Position numbers and translations under genes: made by a program
The notes under the pieces: model-generated
The model's database searches: none
What the model was told of the DNA's origin: nothing
Seen by the model: only the letters and a program-made list of their open reading frames with translations
Shown: positions 1 to 6,656 of the stretch, piece after piece
Position numbering within the stretch: position 1 is the stretch's first letter
Layout of the letters: every line of letters starts with the position of its first letter
Assembly (NCBI GenBank): GCA_016197405.1
Contig: JACPVR010000034.1
Span: 1-38,567 of the forward strand
Length of the DNA stretch: 38,567 nt
Direction of reading: 5' to 3'
DNA from: Mycobacterium sp.
Lineage (GTDB): Bacteria; Actinomycetota; Actinomycetes; Mycobacteriales; Mycobacteriaceae

Positions 1-1313
1 ACGCCGCAGCCACCGGCGCCACCGCCGCCGATCAAACCGACACCTTTGATCTGACGGTCGACGACGGACACGGCGGCACCACGATCGTCACCATCTCGGT
101 GGCCATCGACCCCAGCAACAGCGGACCGACCGCGGTTGCGAATGTCAACGCGCCCAGCGGATCCAACGGTACGGTGACGGGCTCGATCACCGTCACCGAC
201 GCCGATCAGGACACTCCGGCGTTCACCGGATCGACCACCACCGCACTGGGCGGAACGGTATCGATCAACACCACGACCGGCACGTTCAGCTACACGCCGA
301 CCGCTACGGCCCGGCACAACGCGGCGGCTGTCGGTGCCCCGGCATCGGCGCTGACCGACACGTTCAACGTGACGGTCAGTGACGGACACGGCGGCACCGT
401 CGTGGTGCCCGTCAGCGTGGTCGTCAGCCCGAGCAATACCGCCCCGACCGGGACAGCCAGTGTCAGCACCTTCAACAACGGTGACTTCTCGAACTCACTG
501 ACGGGCTGGACCGCCATCAACGGGCGTGTCACCCTCGGCGGCAGCAGCACTGTGGCGGGCTGGCCGACACCTACCGATCCGACCGCCGCACCCGATGGCG
601 GCACCGAGGCGACCGGCGGAACCGGCACGTACACAACGACTGTGACCAATGGCCGGGCCGTAATGACGTCCAACCTCGGCAGTGTCGCCAACACTCCCGT
701 CGGTAGCGGCGGCGTCATTCACGGACCTGTCGTGGTGTCGGACACTCCGGTGACGATCAACGCCGGGGCCACCGTGCAGTTCGACTGGGAAGCCAGCGGC
801 GGCCAGGACGCATTCGACGTCGTCGGCTACATCGTCGACGTCAACACCGGCCGGACCGAGATCATGCTCAATGCCACCGGCGCCAGTGCGGCAACCGTCC
901 AGCCGGTGACGGTGGTCAACTACGTGGTCAACACCACCGGCGACTATCGGTTCGTGTTCGTCGCAGGAAGTTGGGATGCCACTCGCGGCCAGGCCGCCGG
1001 CGCCAAACTGAGCATCGACAACGTCAAGGTGTTGAACAACACCAGCTCCACCGGCGTGGTCAACGGTTCCATGAGTGGCAGCGACGCCAACGGTGACACC
1101 CTGACCTACAGCGGGCCGACGTCGACCACCAAGGGCTCGGTGACGGTCGATCCGAGCACCGGCGCGTTCTCCTACACACCGACGGCTGCGGCCAGGGCGG
1201 CGGCGACCGCGGCGGGCGCGTCGGCAGCCGATCAGGAGGACACGTTCTTCATCATGATCGACGACGGACACGGCGGCCAGACCCCCGTGAGCGTCACCGT
1301 TCCGATCACCTGA
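1..1313 (+). CDS. Cadherin/VCBS-type repeat protein, C-terminal part (5' end outside window)
   Basis: An open frame runs from the window edge (first full codon at base 3) to TGA at 1311-1313. The ATG at 99 is internal, because the codons before it already spell a repeat end (DTFDLTVDDGHGG-like). At least three copies of a module ending in D-T-F-x-V-x-x-x-DGHGG can be seen, near bases 45-80, 355-395 and 1240-1275. Each is preceded by SFSYTPTAAAR-type text, as in VCBS and cadherin-like beta-sandwich repeats of large surface or secreted proteins. Between the second and third copies, about bases 470-1040 encode a different, galactose-binding-like beta domain (NGDFSNSLTGW at its start, SIDNVKVLN at its end). 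The protein ends just after the last repeat, with no anchor or membrane segment. The role is unknown; cell-surface adhesion or carbohydrate binding is inferred from the fold class. Confidence 0.8.
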   Translation, partial: AAATGATAADQTDTFDLTVDDGHGGTTIVTISVAIDPSNSGPTAVANVNAPSGSNGTVTGSITVTDADQDTPAFTGSTTTALGGTVSINTTTGTFSYTPTATARHNAAAVGAPASALTDTFNVTVSDGHGGTVVVPVSVVVSPSNTAPTGTASVSTFNNGDFSNSLTGWTAINGRVTLGGSSTVAGWPTPTDPTAAPDGGTEATGGTGTYTTTVTNGRAVMTSNLGSVANTPVGSGGVIHGPVVVSDTPVTINAGATVQFDWEASGGQDAFDVVGYIVDVNTGRTEIMLNATGASAATVQPVTVVNYVVNTTGDYRFVFVAGSWDATRGQAAGAKLSIDNVKVLNNTSSTGVVNGSMSGSDANGDTLTYSGPTSTTKGSVTVDPSTGAFSYTPTAAARAAATAAGASAADQEDTFFIMIDDGHGGQTPVSVTVPIT

Positions 1314-1329
1314 CAGGTCCGACGGCGGT

Positions 1330-1351
1330 GGCCCGTCCGCGAAAGCGGGCC
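1330..1351 (+). terminator. Possible short hairpin after the repeat-protein gene
   Basis: Just after the stop codon there is GGCCCG ... CGGGCC enclosing CCGC-GAAA-GCGG-like pairing. There is no T-tract after it, so it is only a weak candidate for an intrinsic terminator. Confidence 0.3.
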
Positions 1352-1384
1352 GGCCACCCCCCGTTACGTCACAACAACGATTAG

Positions 1385-1411
1385 ATTGCGCACAATATAA
1401 CTGTGTGCAAT
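1385..1411. promoter_or_regulatory. OhrR operator and ohrR-ohr promoter
   Basis: ATTGCGCACA (1385-1394) and TGTGTGCAAT (1402-1411) form an inverted repeat with 9 of 10 bases paired around a 7-base centre. The element lies 10 bases upstream of the ohrR ATG. A -10-like TATAAC (1396-1401) sits in its centre, so a bound repressor would block RNA polymerase. OhrR-family MarR repressors are known to bind such AT-rich palindromes over their own promoters and release them when an organic peroxide oxidises the sensing cysteine. The assignment rests on symmetry and position. Confidence 0.75.
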
Positions 1412-1421
1412 ACTTTCCCAC

Positions 1422-1859
1422 ATGGCCGGTATCCGTCTCGATGAGCAGCTGTGCTTCGCGCTGTACTCGGCGTCGCGAGCCGTCACCGCCGCGTACCGCC
1501 CACTGCTCGACGAGCTGAACCTCACCTATCCGCAATACCTGGTGCTCCTGGTGCTGTGGGAGGAAGAGCCGTGCACCGTCGGGCATCTCGGCGACCGGCT
1601 GCATCTCGACTCCGGCACCCTGTCGCCGCTGCTGAAACGACTCGAATCCGCGGGTCTGGTGTACCGGCAACGCGCGACCGACGACGAGCGGCGCGTGCAC
1701 ATCTCACTGACACCGGCCGGGCGCGCGCTGGAAAAGCGAGCAGCGTGCATCCCCGACCGCCTGCTGGGCGGCGAGGAAGGCGCCGCGGCCGACCTCGTGG
1801 CATTGCGCGAAGCCCTCAATCTGATCACCGAAACCCTGCACGCCCGTACCGCCAACTGA
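1422..1859 (+). CDS. ohrR: MarR-family organic peroxide sensor OhrR
   Basis: A 145-residue winged-helix MarR protein. Near the N-terminus, LDEQLCFALYSASRA places a cysteine at residue 11, where OhrR proteins carry the peroxide-sensing Cys, with the aromatic partners that hydrogen-bond it (Tyr15 and a later Tyr in LTYPQYL). The recognition region SGTLSPLLKRLESAGLVYR and wing ERRVHISLTPAGR are typical. It would repress itself and ohr, with derepression on oxidation of Cys11 by organic hydroperoxides. The ATG at 1422 has no clear ribosome site, which fits a short-leader or leaderless transcript from the -10-like element at 1396. ohr follows 10 bases downstream in the same direction, and the operator palindrome is immediately upstream. 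OhrR is strongly favoured over a generic MarR by this pairing. Confidence 0.9.
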   Translation: MAGIRLDEQLCFALYSASRAVTAAYRPLLDELNLTYPQYLVLLVLWEEEPCTVGHLGDRLHLDSGTLSPLLKRLESAGLVYRQRATDDERRVHISLTPAGRALEKRAACIPDRLLGGEEGAAADLVALREALNLITETLHARTAN

Positions 1860-1869
1860 GAGGACATCG

Positions 1870-2292
1870 ATGAAGACCCTGTACACCGCGGAGGCATTGG
1901 CCACCGGCGAGGGCCGCGACGGCCGGGGCAGCACGCCCGACGGCAAACTCGATCTGGCGCTGAGCACACCGCCGGAACTCGGCGGTTCCGGCGAGGGCAC
2001 CAATCCCGAACAGCTCTTCGCCATCGGCTATGCCGCCTGCTTCCACTCCGCCCTGCGGCTGGTGGCGCGCAAGGAAAAGGCCGACGTCTCGGATTCCGCC
2101 GTCGGCGCACGGGTCTCGCTGGGCGCCAACGACTCCGGCGGATTCGGGCTCGCCGTGGAACTGGAGGTCACACTGCCCAATGTCGACGCGGCAACTGCGC
2201 AGCGCCTCGCCGATGCCGCACACCAGGTGTGCCCGTACTCCAACGCCACCCGCGGCAATATCGACGTGACCGTGACGGTGGCCGACGACTGA
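1870..2292 (+). CDS. ohr: Organic hydroperoxide resistance protein Ohr (OsmC fold)
   Basis: 140 residues, the normal length for Ohr, a thiol peroxidase that reduces organic and lipid hydroperoxides in the cytoplasm, usually with lipoyl-protein reductants. The two catalytic cysteines are visible: Cys57 in YAACFHSAL and Cys121 in HQVCPYSNATRGN. The conserved Arg (near residue 16-19) and Glu47 (NPEQLF) that organise the peroxide pocket are present, as is the GGSGEGTNPEQLFA signature. AGAGGA (about 1858-1864) is a good ribosome site. It is the second gene of the ohrR operon, so it should be induced by organic peroxides. Its stop overlaps the next ATG (TGATG). Confidence 0.95.
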   Translation: MKTLYTAEALATGEGRDGRGSTPDGKLDLALSTPPELGGSGEGTNPEQLFAIGYAACFHSALRLVARKEKADVSDSAVGARVSLGANDSGGFGLAVELEVTLPNVDAATAQRLADAAHQVCPYSNATRGNIDVTVTVADD

Positions 2293-2726
2293 TGACCAAC
2301 CTTGCCGAAGCTCCCCCGACAGCAACTCCCCCGACCACGCCGGCCCGAACCGTCGCCCGCTACGTGCTGGCCGGTGCCATGGTTTTCGCCGGATTCAGCC
2401 ACCTGTTCTGGGCCCGGCAGGAATTCCAGGCGCAAGTGCCGCACTGGGTTCCGATGGATCCCGACGGCGTGGTGATGGCCTCCGGAGGTGTGGAGATCAC
2501 CCTCGGGGTGGGCCTGGCCGTACTCAATCGCGACCGCGTGCTGGTCGGCCGGCTACTGGCGGCCTTCTTCATCCTGATCTTCCCCGGCAACATCGCGCAG
2601 TACGTCAATCACGCCGACGGCTTCGGCCTCAACAGCGATACCAGCCGGCTCATCCGGTTGTTCTTCCAGCCGGTGCTGATCGCCTGGGCGTTGTGGGCCA
2701 CCGGGATACCGCGGCAGAAGCGCTGA
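2292..2726 (+). CDS. DoxX-like small integral membrane protein
   Basis: The ATG at 2292 overlaps the ohr stop (TGATG) and gives 144 residues. An upstream in-frame start at 2229 lies inside ohr and is less likely. About four hydrophobic segments are visible: ARYVLAGAMVFAGFSHLFW, GVEITLGVGLAV, LLAAFFILIFPGNIAQYV and LFFQPVLIAWALWATG. The pattern matches DoxX/DUF417-like membrane proteins, which are often next to oxidative-stress genes. The ORF reads the phrase AGFSHLF near the first helix, as many of that family do. Translational coupling to ohr suggests co-expression during peroxide stress. The biochemical role is not known; association with a membrane redox complex is inference from the family. 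Confidence 0.75.
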   Translation: MTNLAEAPPTATPPTTPARTVARYVLAGAMVFAGFSHLFWARQEFQAQVPHWVPMDPDGVVMASGGVEITLGVGLAVLNRDRVLVGRLLAAFFILIFPGNIAQYVNHADGFGLNSDTSRLIRLFFQPVLIAWALWATGIPRQKR

Positions 2727-2835
2727 GTCGACGGGTGCGCCACTGAGGCCCGCCCACAGCGCGTGCGTTAAGACTCCTCACGTTGAGGACGGAAGACCCT
2801 GTCGGCGCGGCACTGCGGCGGTCGACCCTGAATAC

Positions 2836-3924
2836 ATGCTTGCCGATCTGCTCGACGTCTTCCGGCTACGCCAATACTTCAACGTGATATCCGGCAGCCG
2901 CGACGTGGTCCGCGGTCTGCGCGAGGACGCCGCTTTCCTCGCCCAAGCCGCCGACGCGGCATTCCACCTGCCGTCCGGGGAACCCGACACCTCCCACGAA
3001 CCGGTCTTCCCGCACAGAGATCCCTTCCACTCGCCGTTGCCGCCCTCCGAGGGCATTGCGATTGCCACCACCGGGGGCAGCGGCGCGATGGCATCGGTGG
3101 TCGGTGCCGCACGTGCGGTAGAGGAAGCCGGCCTGCACATTTCGGCTTTCTCGCTGTGCTCGGGCGCCGCCCTGTACGGTTTCCCGCTGGCCGCCGGCGT
3201 GGACGCGGAACATGTCGCGCAGTTCGTGTTGGGACTACGGCCACGGGACTACATCGACGTCGACTGGTCGCGTCTGTTGCTGCTGCTGCCCACCCTGGGC
3301 CGGGGCTTCGCCGGCGTGATCAAGGGTGATGCCATCGAGGAGGCCTACGGTCGGCTGCTCGGTGACATGACGCTCGGCGAGCTGCCGATACCGGCCTATG
3401 CACCCATCTGGAATGTGGAACACAACAGCATCGAATACCTCGGTCCCGCCACCCACCCCGACGTCCCGGTGGCGCGCGCCATCCGCATGGCGGTCTCGTT
3501 GCCGTTGTTCATCCACCCGGTCGAATACGGCGGTCTGCACTGGCAGGACGGCGGCATCGTCGACATCTTTCCGGTTCATCCGCTGCTCGACATCGAGAAA
3601 CCATGCGCCTTCACGCTGGCGATCAACGGGTTCTACCCGCCCGACTTCCGGGGCGAAGACGCCTCCGGTTGGCAGGACCGACGCGTCAGCATCCTCGATC
3701 TGGCCAGTCAGGTCGGGACCTGCCAGCAGATTCAACTCGCCCGCGAGAACCTGGCCCGGCTACGGCACGCCACGCACGTCGCGATGATCGAACCCGTTCC
3801 CTACCGCGAGGTGCGCGGGGTCGGCTTCTACCGGCAGTTCTTCAGCGCGCGCGACTGGCCCGATTTCATGCGCGCCGGCCGGCTCGCGGCACGCCAGGCT
3901 CTGCGGTCGGTCGAATACGCCTGA
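2836..3924 (+). CDS. Patatin-like phospholipase domain protein with altered nucleophile elbow
   Basis: 362 residues. The patatin plan is visible: an oxyanion-type glycine loop TTGGSGAMASV (GGSG at 80-83), a serine in FSLCSGAALYGF (Ser109 proposed) and the catalytic-dyad aspartate in HWQDGGIVDIFPV (DGG, Asp238). In classical patatins the elbow is G-x-S-x-G; here it reads L-C-S-G-A, so both elbow glycines are displaced. The enzyme would hydrolyse acyl ester bonds of lipids if active. There is no signal peptide. The gene stands alone between the ohr operon and reverse-strand small genes. The ATG at 2836 lacks a strong ribosome site, and an in-frame alternative was not evident. Confidence 0.75.
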   Translation: MLADLLDVFRLRQYFNVISGSRDVVRGLREDAAFLAQAADAAFHLPSGEPDTSHEPVFPHRDPFHSPLPPSEGIAIATTGGSGAMASVVGAARAVEEAGLHISAFSLCSGAALYGFPLAAGVDAEHVAQFVLGLRPRDYIDVDWSRLLLLLPTLGRGFAGVIKGDAIEEAYGRLLGDMTLGELPIPAYAPIWNVEHNSIEYLGPATHPDVPVARAIRMAVSLPLFIHPVEYGGLHWQDGGIVDIFPVHPLLDIEKPCAFTLAINGFYPPDFRGEDASGWQDRRVSILDLASQVGTCQQIQLARENLARLRHATHVAMIEPVPYREVRGVGFYRQFFSARDWPDFMRAGRLAARQALRSVEYA

Positions 3925-3940
3925 GCGCGGTCGCGCCGGG

Positions 3941-4111
3941 TCAGCCGCGCGATCGTCGGCCGAGCCGACTTGGTGCTGCCGTCACCGTGGAATCGATTGC
4001 GCACGTGCATCGTTGCGATTCCGGCACCGACCACGCCGCATCCTCCGCCTGGTGCCCGGAACCGTCCCAGGTCACTCCCCCGCACGTCGGGCATTGGACG
4101 GGATTGCGCAT
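3941..4111 (-). CDS. Small zinc-ribbon-like protein (56 residues)
   Basis: Reading leftwards from ATG 4111, a 56-residue protein begins MRNPVQCPTCGG and contains a later QRCTC. This gives two Cys-x(1-2)-Cys pairs (Cys7/Cys10 and Cys35/Cys37) suited to binding one zinc. An AAGGAG ribosome site lies 7 bases upstream of the ATG, which is the main reason to call it; it is too short for most gene callers. It follows the ANTAR-like gene on the same strand after 28 bases, so the two may be co-transcribed. The function is unknown. The first half is more convincing than the Arg/Ser-rich C-terminus. Confidence 0.5.
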   Translation of the reverse strand: MRNPVQCPTCGGVTWDGSGHQAEDAAWSVPESQRCTCAIDSTVTAAPSRLGRRSRG

Positions 4112-4139
4112 CAGCACTCCTTGATCGGCAGGGCGGGGT

Positions 4140-4430
4140 TCACGACATCGACGGGGCGGCCCAGCGGCGACCCAGCATCGCCCAGGTGGCGCCCGCCGCC
4201 AGTGCGGCATCGGGATCGCAGTCGAGGTCGTCTGGATCTTCGGCGAGCGCCACCACGGCAGCGGCCAGCGCAAGCGGGGCCACATTGTGCCGCTTGGCCG
4301 CCGCGACGAGCCCCAGGAAAGCGTCATCGAGATCGTCGAAGCCGCACAACGCCACGAGTACGCCCTCCGCGGCGCCCAGTACACGCGCGCCGGCGCGTTC
4401 GAAACGATTGTGCCGATAGGTATTCGGCAT
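4140..4430 (-). CDS. Small ANTAR-domain-like protein
   Basis: About 96 residues from ATG 4430, with a GTG three codons earlier at 4439 as an alternative. AAGGGG lies about 10 bases upstream of the ATG, which favours 4430. The text ARVLGAAEGVLVALCGF, DDLDDAFLGLVAAAKRHNV and APLALAAAVVALA has the three-helix spacing of ANTAR RNA-binding domains, in which paired AxG-V and AF-L-A motifs bind antiterminator hairpins. There is no attached sensor domain, so it would be a stand-alone ANTAR or a degenerate one. The N-terminus PNTYRHNRFERAG is basic. The assignment to ANTAR is by pattern only. Confidence 0.5.
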   Translation of the reverse strand: MPNTYRHNRFERAGARVLGAAEGVLVALCGFDDLDDAFLGLVAAAKRHNVAPLALAAAVVALAEDPDDLDCDPDAALAAGATWAMLGRRWAAPSMS

Positions 4431-4573
4431 GCTGACCACCCCTTCGTCAACGCCGCTGCGGCGTCACCCCGTGGCATCCATTTTTCGGCGGAGCCGGCGA
4501 CGACGAGTAGGGCCGTAAGTCCACGATGTGCCCACCGGGGTATTCACGTGATCCCTCGAGATCCGCGGCAAGG

Positions 4574-4762
4574 TCAATCGCCGCGTCGTTCGTCCTCGCC
4601 GTCGGATACCGCCAGGCGCTGCTCAAGCACATCGCCGATATCTGCTTCCGCCGGACTGTCGTAATCGGCTGTCAACGAGTCGTTTTCGTCGACATCATCA
4701 TCGACGGATCGGGACTGCTCGGCCAGGTCGGCCTCGTCGGCGCTCGGGATCGGCTCGGTCAT
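4574..4762 (-). CDS. Small acidic mycobacterial hypothetical protein
   Basis: The ATG at 4762 is preceded by a strong GGAGG ribosome site, which rules in this start over the longer frame beginning at 4837. The 62-residue product is very acidic and has an internal near-repeat: EADLAEQSRSVDDD, then EADIGDVLEQRLAVSD. This EAD-x-x-EQ-type repeat occurs in a family of short conserved mycobacterial proteins of unknown function. No cysteines, membrane segments or catalytic motifs are present. It lies just downstream of the phosphoribosyltransferase/hydrolase fusion on the same strand (84 bases apart), so it may share its transcript. Confidence 0.7.
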   Translation of the reverse strand: MTEPIPSADEADLAEQSRSVDDDVDENDSLTADYDSPAEADIGDVLEQRLAVSDGEDERRGD

Positions 4763-4846
4763 CTTCGGCCTCCAGTACTTGCTCGGATGGACAGGTGTTC
4801 CGTGCGGTACCCGTACCAACCCGACCGTACTCGCCACGGGGCACGC

Positions 4847-6178
4847 CTAGCGCGGATCGACGTGGCCGAGGTATCGGGTGAACCAGTCGCGAGCGAGCAC
4901 CGCGACCTCGTCGAGCGTCCCGGGCTCTTCGAACACGTGCGAGGCGCCGGGAATCACGGCGATCTCACATGTTCCGGGGATCGCCGCCGCCGCTTCGCGG
5001 TTCAGTCTCAGCACGACGTGATCACGGCTGCCCACGATCAACAGCGTCGGCGCGGTGACCTTGGCCAGCGCTCGATCGGCGAGATCGGGCCTGCCGCCAC
5101 GGGACACCACCGCGCTGATCTGCACCCGCGGGTCCGTCGCCGCCACCAACGCGGCCGCCGCCCCGGTGCTGGCACCGAAGTAGCCAACCGGAAGCGAGGC
5201 GGTCCCGGGTTGTCGGGCCAGCCATCGGGTGACGTCGACGAGTCGGCCGGCGAGCAGATCGACGTCGAACACATTGGCACGATTGCGCTCCTCTGCCGGT
5301 GTGAGCAGATCGAACAGCAACGTCGCCAGGCCGGCCCGGTTCAGCATGTCGGCCACCAGACGGTTACGTGGGCTGTGCCTACTGCTGCCGCTGCCATGCG
5401 CAAAAACCACGACGCCGGTCGGGTTGTCGGGAACGGTGAGATGCCCCGCCACCGAAGTGTTCCCGGCGACCAGTACCTGGACTTCCTCGTCGCGCAACAT
5501 CGGTGCGCGCTCGACGGCGTGTTCGGCGTCGCGGGCCGATTCCCGGCCGGCGCGATCGAGCAGCGTTGCCAACTCGGCGTCGGACACCGCGGGCAGGTGC
5601 CGGTAATCGCGTCGCAGCGGACGGGACTGCGGCACGGTGTCCAGGCAGACGACTTCATCGGCACACCCCGCCAACATCGCTTCGACATCCTGCGGGCCCG
5701 TCGGGGCGGCGACGACCACCTTGCGCGCACCCCTCGCGCGCGCAATGTCGCATGCCGCCCCGACGGTAGTCGCGAGGTTCATACCGTCGTCGACGATCAC
5801 CGCGATGCGACCGGCCAACGGGATTCGCCCGCGGTCACCCCGCAGCTGCCTGCCGCGCCGGCGCAACGCTGCCCGTTTCGCGGTATCGATCCGGACGATG
5901 TCGTCGTCACCGAGCTGCCATTTGCGCACGGCGGCGGGATCGACGACCCGGGCGCCGTCCTCGCCGATAGCGGCGAAGTGCTGTCCGGGATGCGACGGCA
6001 CGTCGAGCCGATGAACCAGCAGGACATCCAGCGGCGCCTTGAGATGCTCGGCGACTTCGAATGCCACCGGAATACCGCCCCGCGTCGCGGCGAGCACGAC
6101 GACGTCCTGGCCGACGAGCGACTCGAGGTGTTGCGCCAGTTCGAGTCCGGCGCTGAACCGATCGGTGAACACCCGCAT
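4847..6178 (-). CDS. Phosphoribosyltransferase / alpha-beta hydrolase fusion (Rv0571c-like)
   Basis: 443 residues with two domains. Residues 1 to about 215 are a type-I phosphoribosyltransferase: AATRGGIPVA near 31 and the PRPP loop VIVDDGMNLATT at 128-138. Residues about 235-443 are a dienelactone-hydrolase-like domain with HGSGSS near 261, nucleophile elbow FGASTG (Ser337), acid VGSRDH (Asp386) and GASHVF (His414). The same fusion exists in M. tuberculosis as Rv0571c, which I recall as a DosR-regulon gene of unknown substrate. Both active sites look intact. A DosR-like box and a CAGAAT -10 lie directly upstream, suggesting a leaderless transcript starting at or near ATG 6178 and induction by hypoxia or nitric oxide. 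Confidence 0.85.
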   Translation of the reverse strand: MRVFTDRFSAGLELAQHLESLVGQDVVVLAATRGGIPVAFEVAEHLKAPLDVLLVHRLDVPSHPGQHFAAIGEDGARVVDPAAVRKWQLGDDDIVRIDTAKRAALRRRGRQLRGDRGRIPLAGRIAVIVDDGMNLATTVGAACDIARARGARKVVVAAPTGPQDVEAMLAGCADEVVCLDTVPQSRPLRRDYRHLPAVSDAELATLLDRAGRESARDAEHAVERAPMLRDEEVQVLVAGNTSVAGHLTVPDNPTGVVVFAHGSGSSRHSPRNRLVADMLNRAGLATLLFDLLTPAEERNRANVFDVDLLAGRLVDVTRWLARQPGTASLPVGYFGASTGAAAALVAATDPRVQISAVVSRGGRPDLADRALAKVTAPTLLIVGSRDHVVLRLNREAAAAIPGTCEIAVIPGASHVFEEPGTLDEVAVLARDWFTRYLGHVDPR

Positions 6179-6185
6179 GGAGCTG

Positions 6186-6228
6186 ATTCTGCCGACTGGC
6201 GCGCGCGTCCGATATGGACCTTAGTCAC
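6186..6228 (-). promoter_or_regulatory. Candidate DosR box and -10 element of the fusion gene
   Basis: On the minus strand GTGACTAAGGTCCA (6228-6215) matches the core DosR palindrome GGGACTAAAGTCCC at 11 of 14 positions. A CAGAAT hexamer (6191-6186) stands at -10 spacing before the ATG at 6178, implying a leaderless start. The box centre is then about 43 bases upstream of the transcript start, a usual position for activator-dependent promoters with a weak -35. The link to DosR is strengthened by the Rv0571c-type gene it precedes. Confidence 0.5.
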
Positions 6229-6256
6229 CTGCGCGCGGGCATATCCGACCTCGAAG

Positions 6257-6303
6257 AACCTTGGTGGGCGCTGAGGGTTTCGAACCCCCGACCGCTGGTG
6301 TGT
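6257..6303. repeat. Left attachment repeat (copy of the tRNA-Val 3' half)
   Basis: These 47 bases repeat 9314-9360 in direct orientation with one mismatch (T at 6272 against G at 9329). They copy the tRNA-Val gene from the 3' side of the anticodon loop through CCA plus a few flanking bases. The sequence upstream of this in the tRNA sense (beyond 6303) does not continue into a tRNA, so this is a truncated copy and marks the distal edge of an integrated element. Confidence 0.85.
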
Positions 6304-6355
6304 GAAGCGACCGGAACGTGTGAACCCGCGTGCGGCGGCATCCAGCATGTCCAGG

Positions 6356-6580
6356 TCAGAGCCGATTCGGGTGTCCGCAGTGTCCGCCGCGTCTACGCCG
6401 TGAATGCGTGTCTTGGGACAGCGTTGGGACACTGGCGTTCGGTCGAAGGTTGGACCAGGGGTTGCCCTCGTCATCGAGCAGGGGGCCATCCTCGCCTCCG
6501 TCTTCACCGATCACCGGCCACCTATCCAAGGAGTGCTTGAGCTGGTAATCCGGCAAGTCGCCTGGAAGCAACGTGCTCAT
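6356..6580 (-). CDS. Possible small island protein (74 residues)
   Basis: From ATG 6580 the frame reads MSTLLPGDLPDYQLKHSL and continues with GEDGPLLDDEGNPWSNLRP, ending in an Arg-rich tail. Third codon positions in the first two thirds are mostly G or C, and the text looks protein-like. There is no ribosome site, and no family is recognised. It is transcribed away from the nuclease gene and ends about 50 bases from the left attachment repeat. It could be the remnant of a longer phage or island gene. The overlapping rightward frames here look less natural. Confidence 0.35.
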   Translation of the reverse strand: MSTLLPGDLPDYQLKHSLDRWPVIGEDGGEDGPLLDDEGNPWSNLRPNASVPTLSQDTHSRRRRGGHCGHPNRL

Positions 6581-6656
6581 GTTCGACTGGCGCGCCGACG
6601 ACTCAGGCACAATGAGCCTTCGCGTGTGGTCGCGACGTGGAGATGGGGGAAATTGC

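Noticed and set aside
4526..6274. 582-codon rightward frame opposite the PRT/hydrolase gene
   Set aside because: The leftward frame has two complete enzyme domains; this one has no recognisable domain and Arg/His-rich text.
6356..6580. Possible integrase C-terminal remnant next to the left att repeat
   Set aside because: The short frame shows no tyrosine-recombinase R-H-R-Y motif, so it is listed only as an unidentified small ORF.
6573..6656. ATG 6573 as start of the OLD nuclease
   Set aside because: It adds an Arg/Trp-rich leader not usual in the family, and GTG 6657 has the better ribosome site and the canonical first residues.
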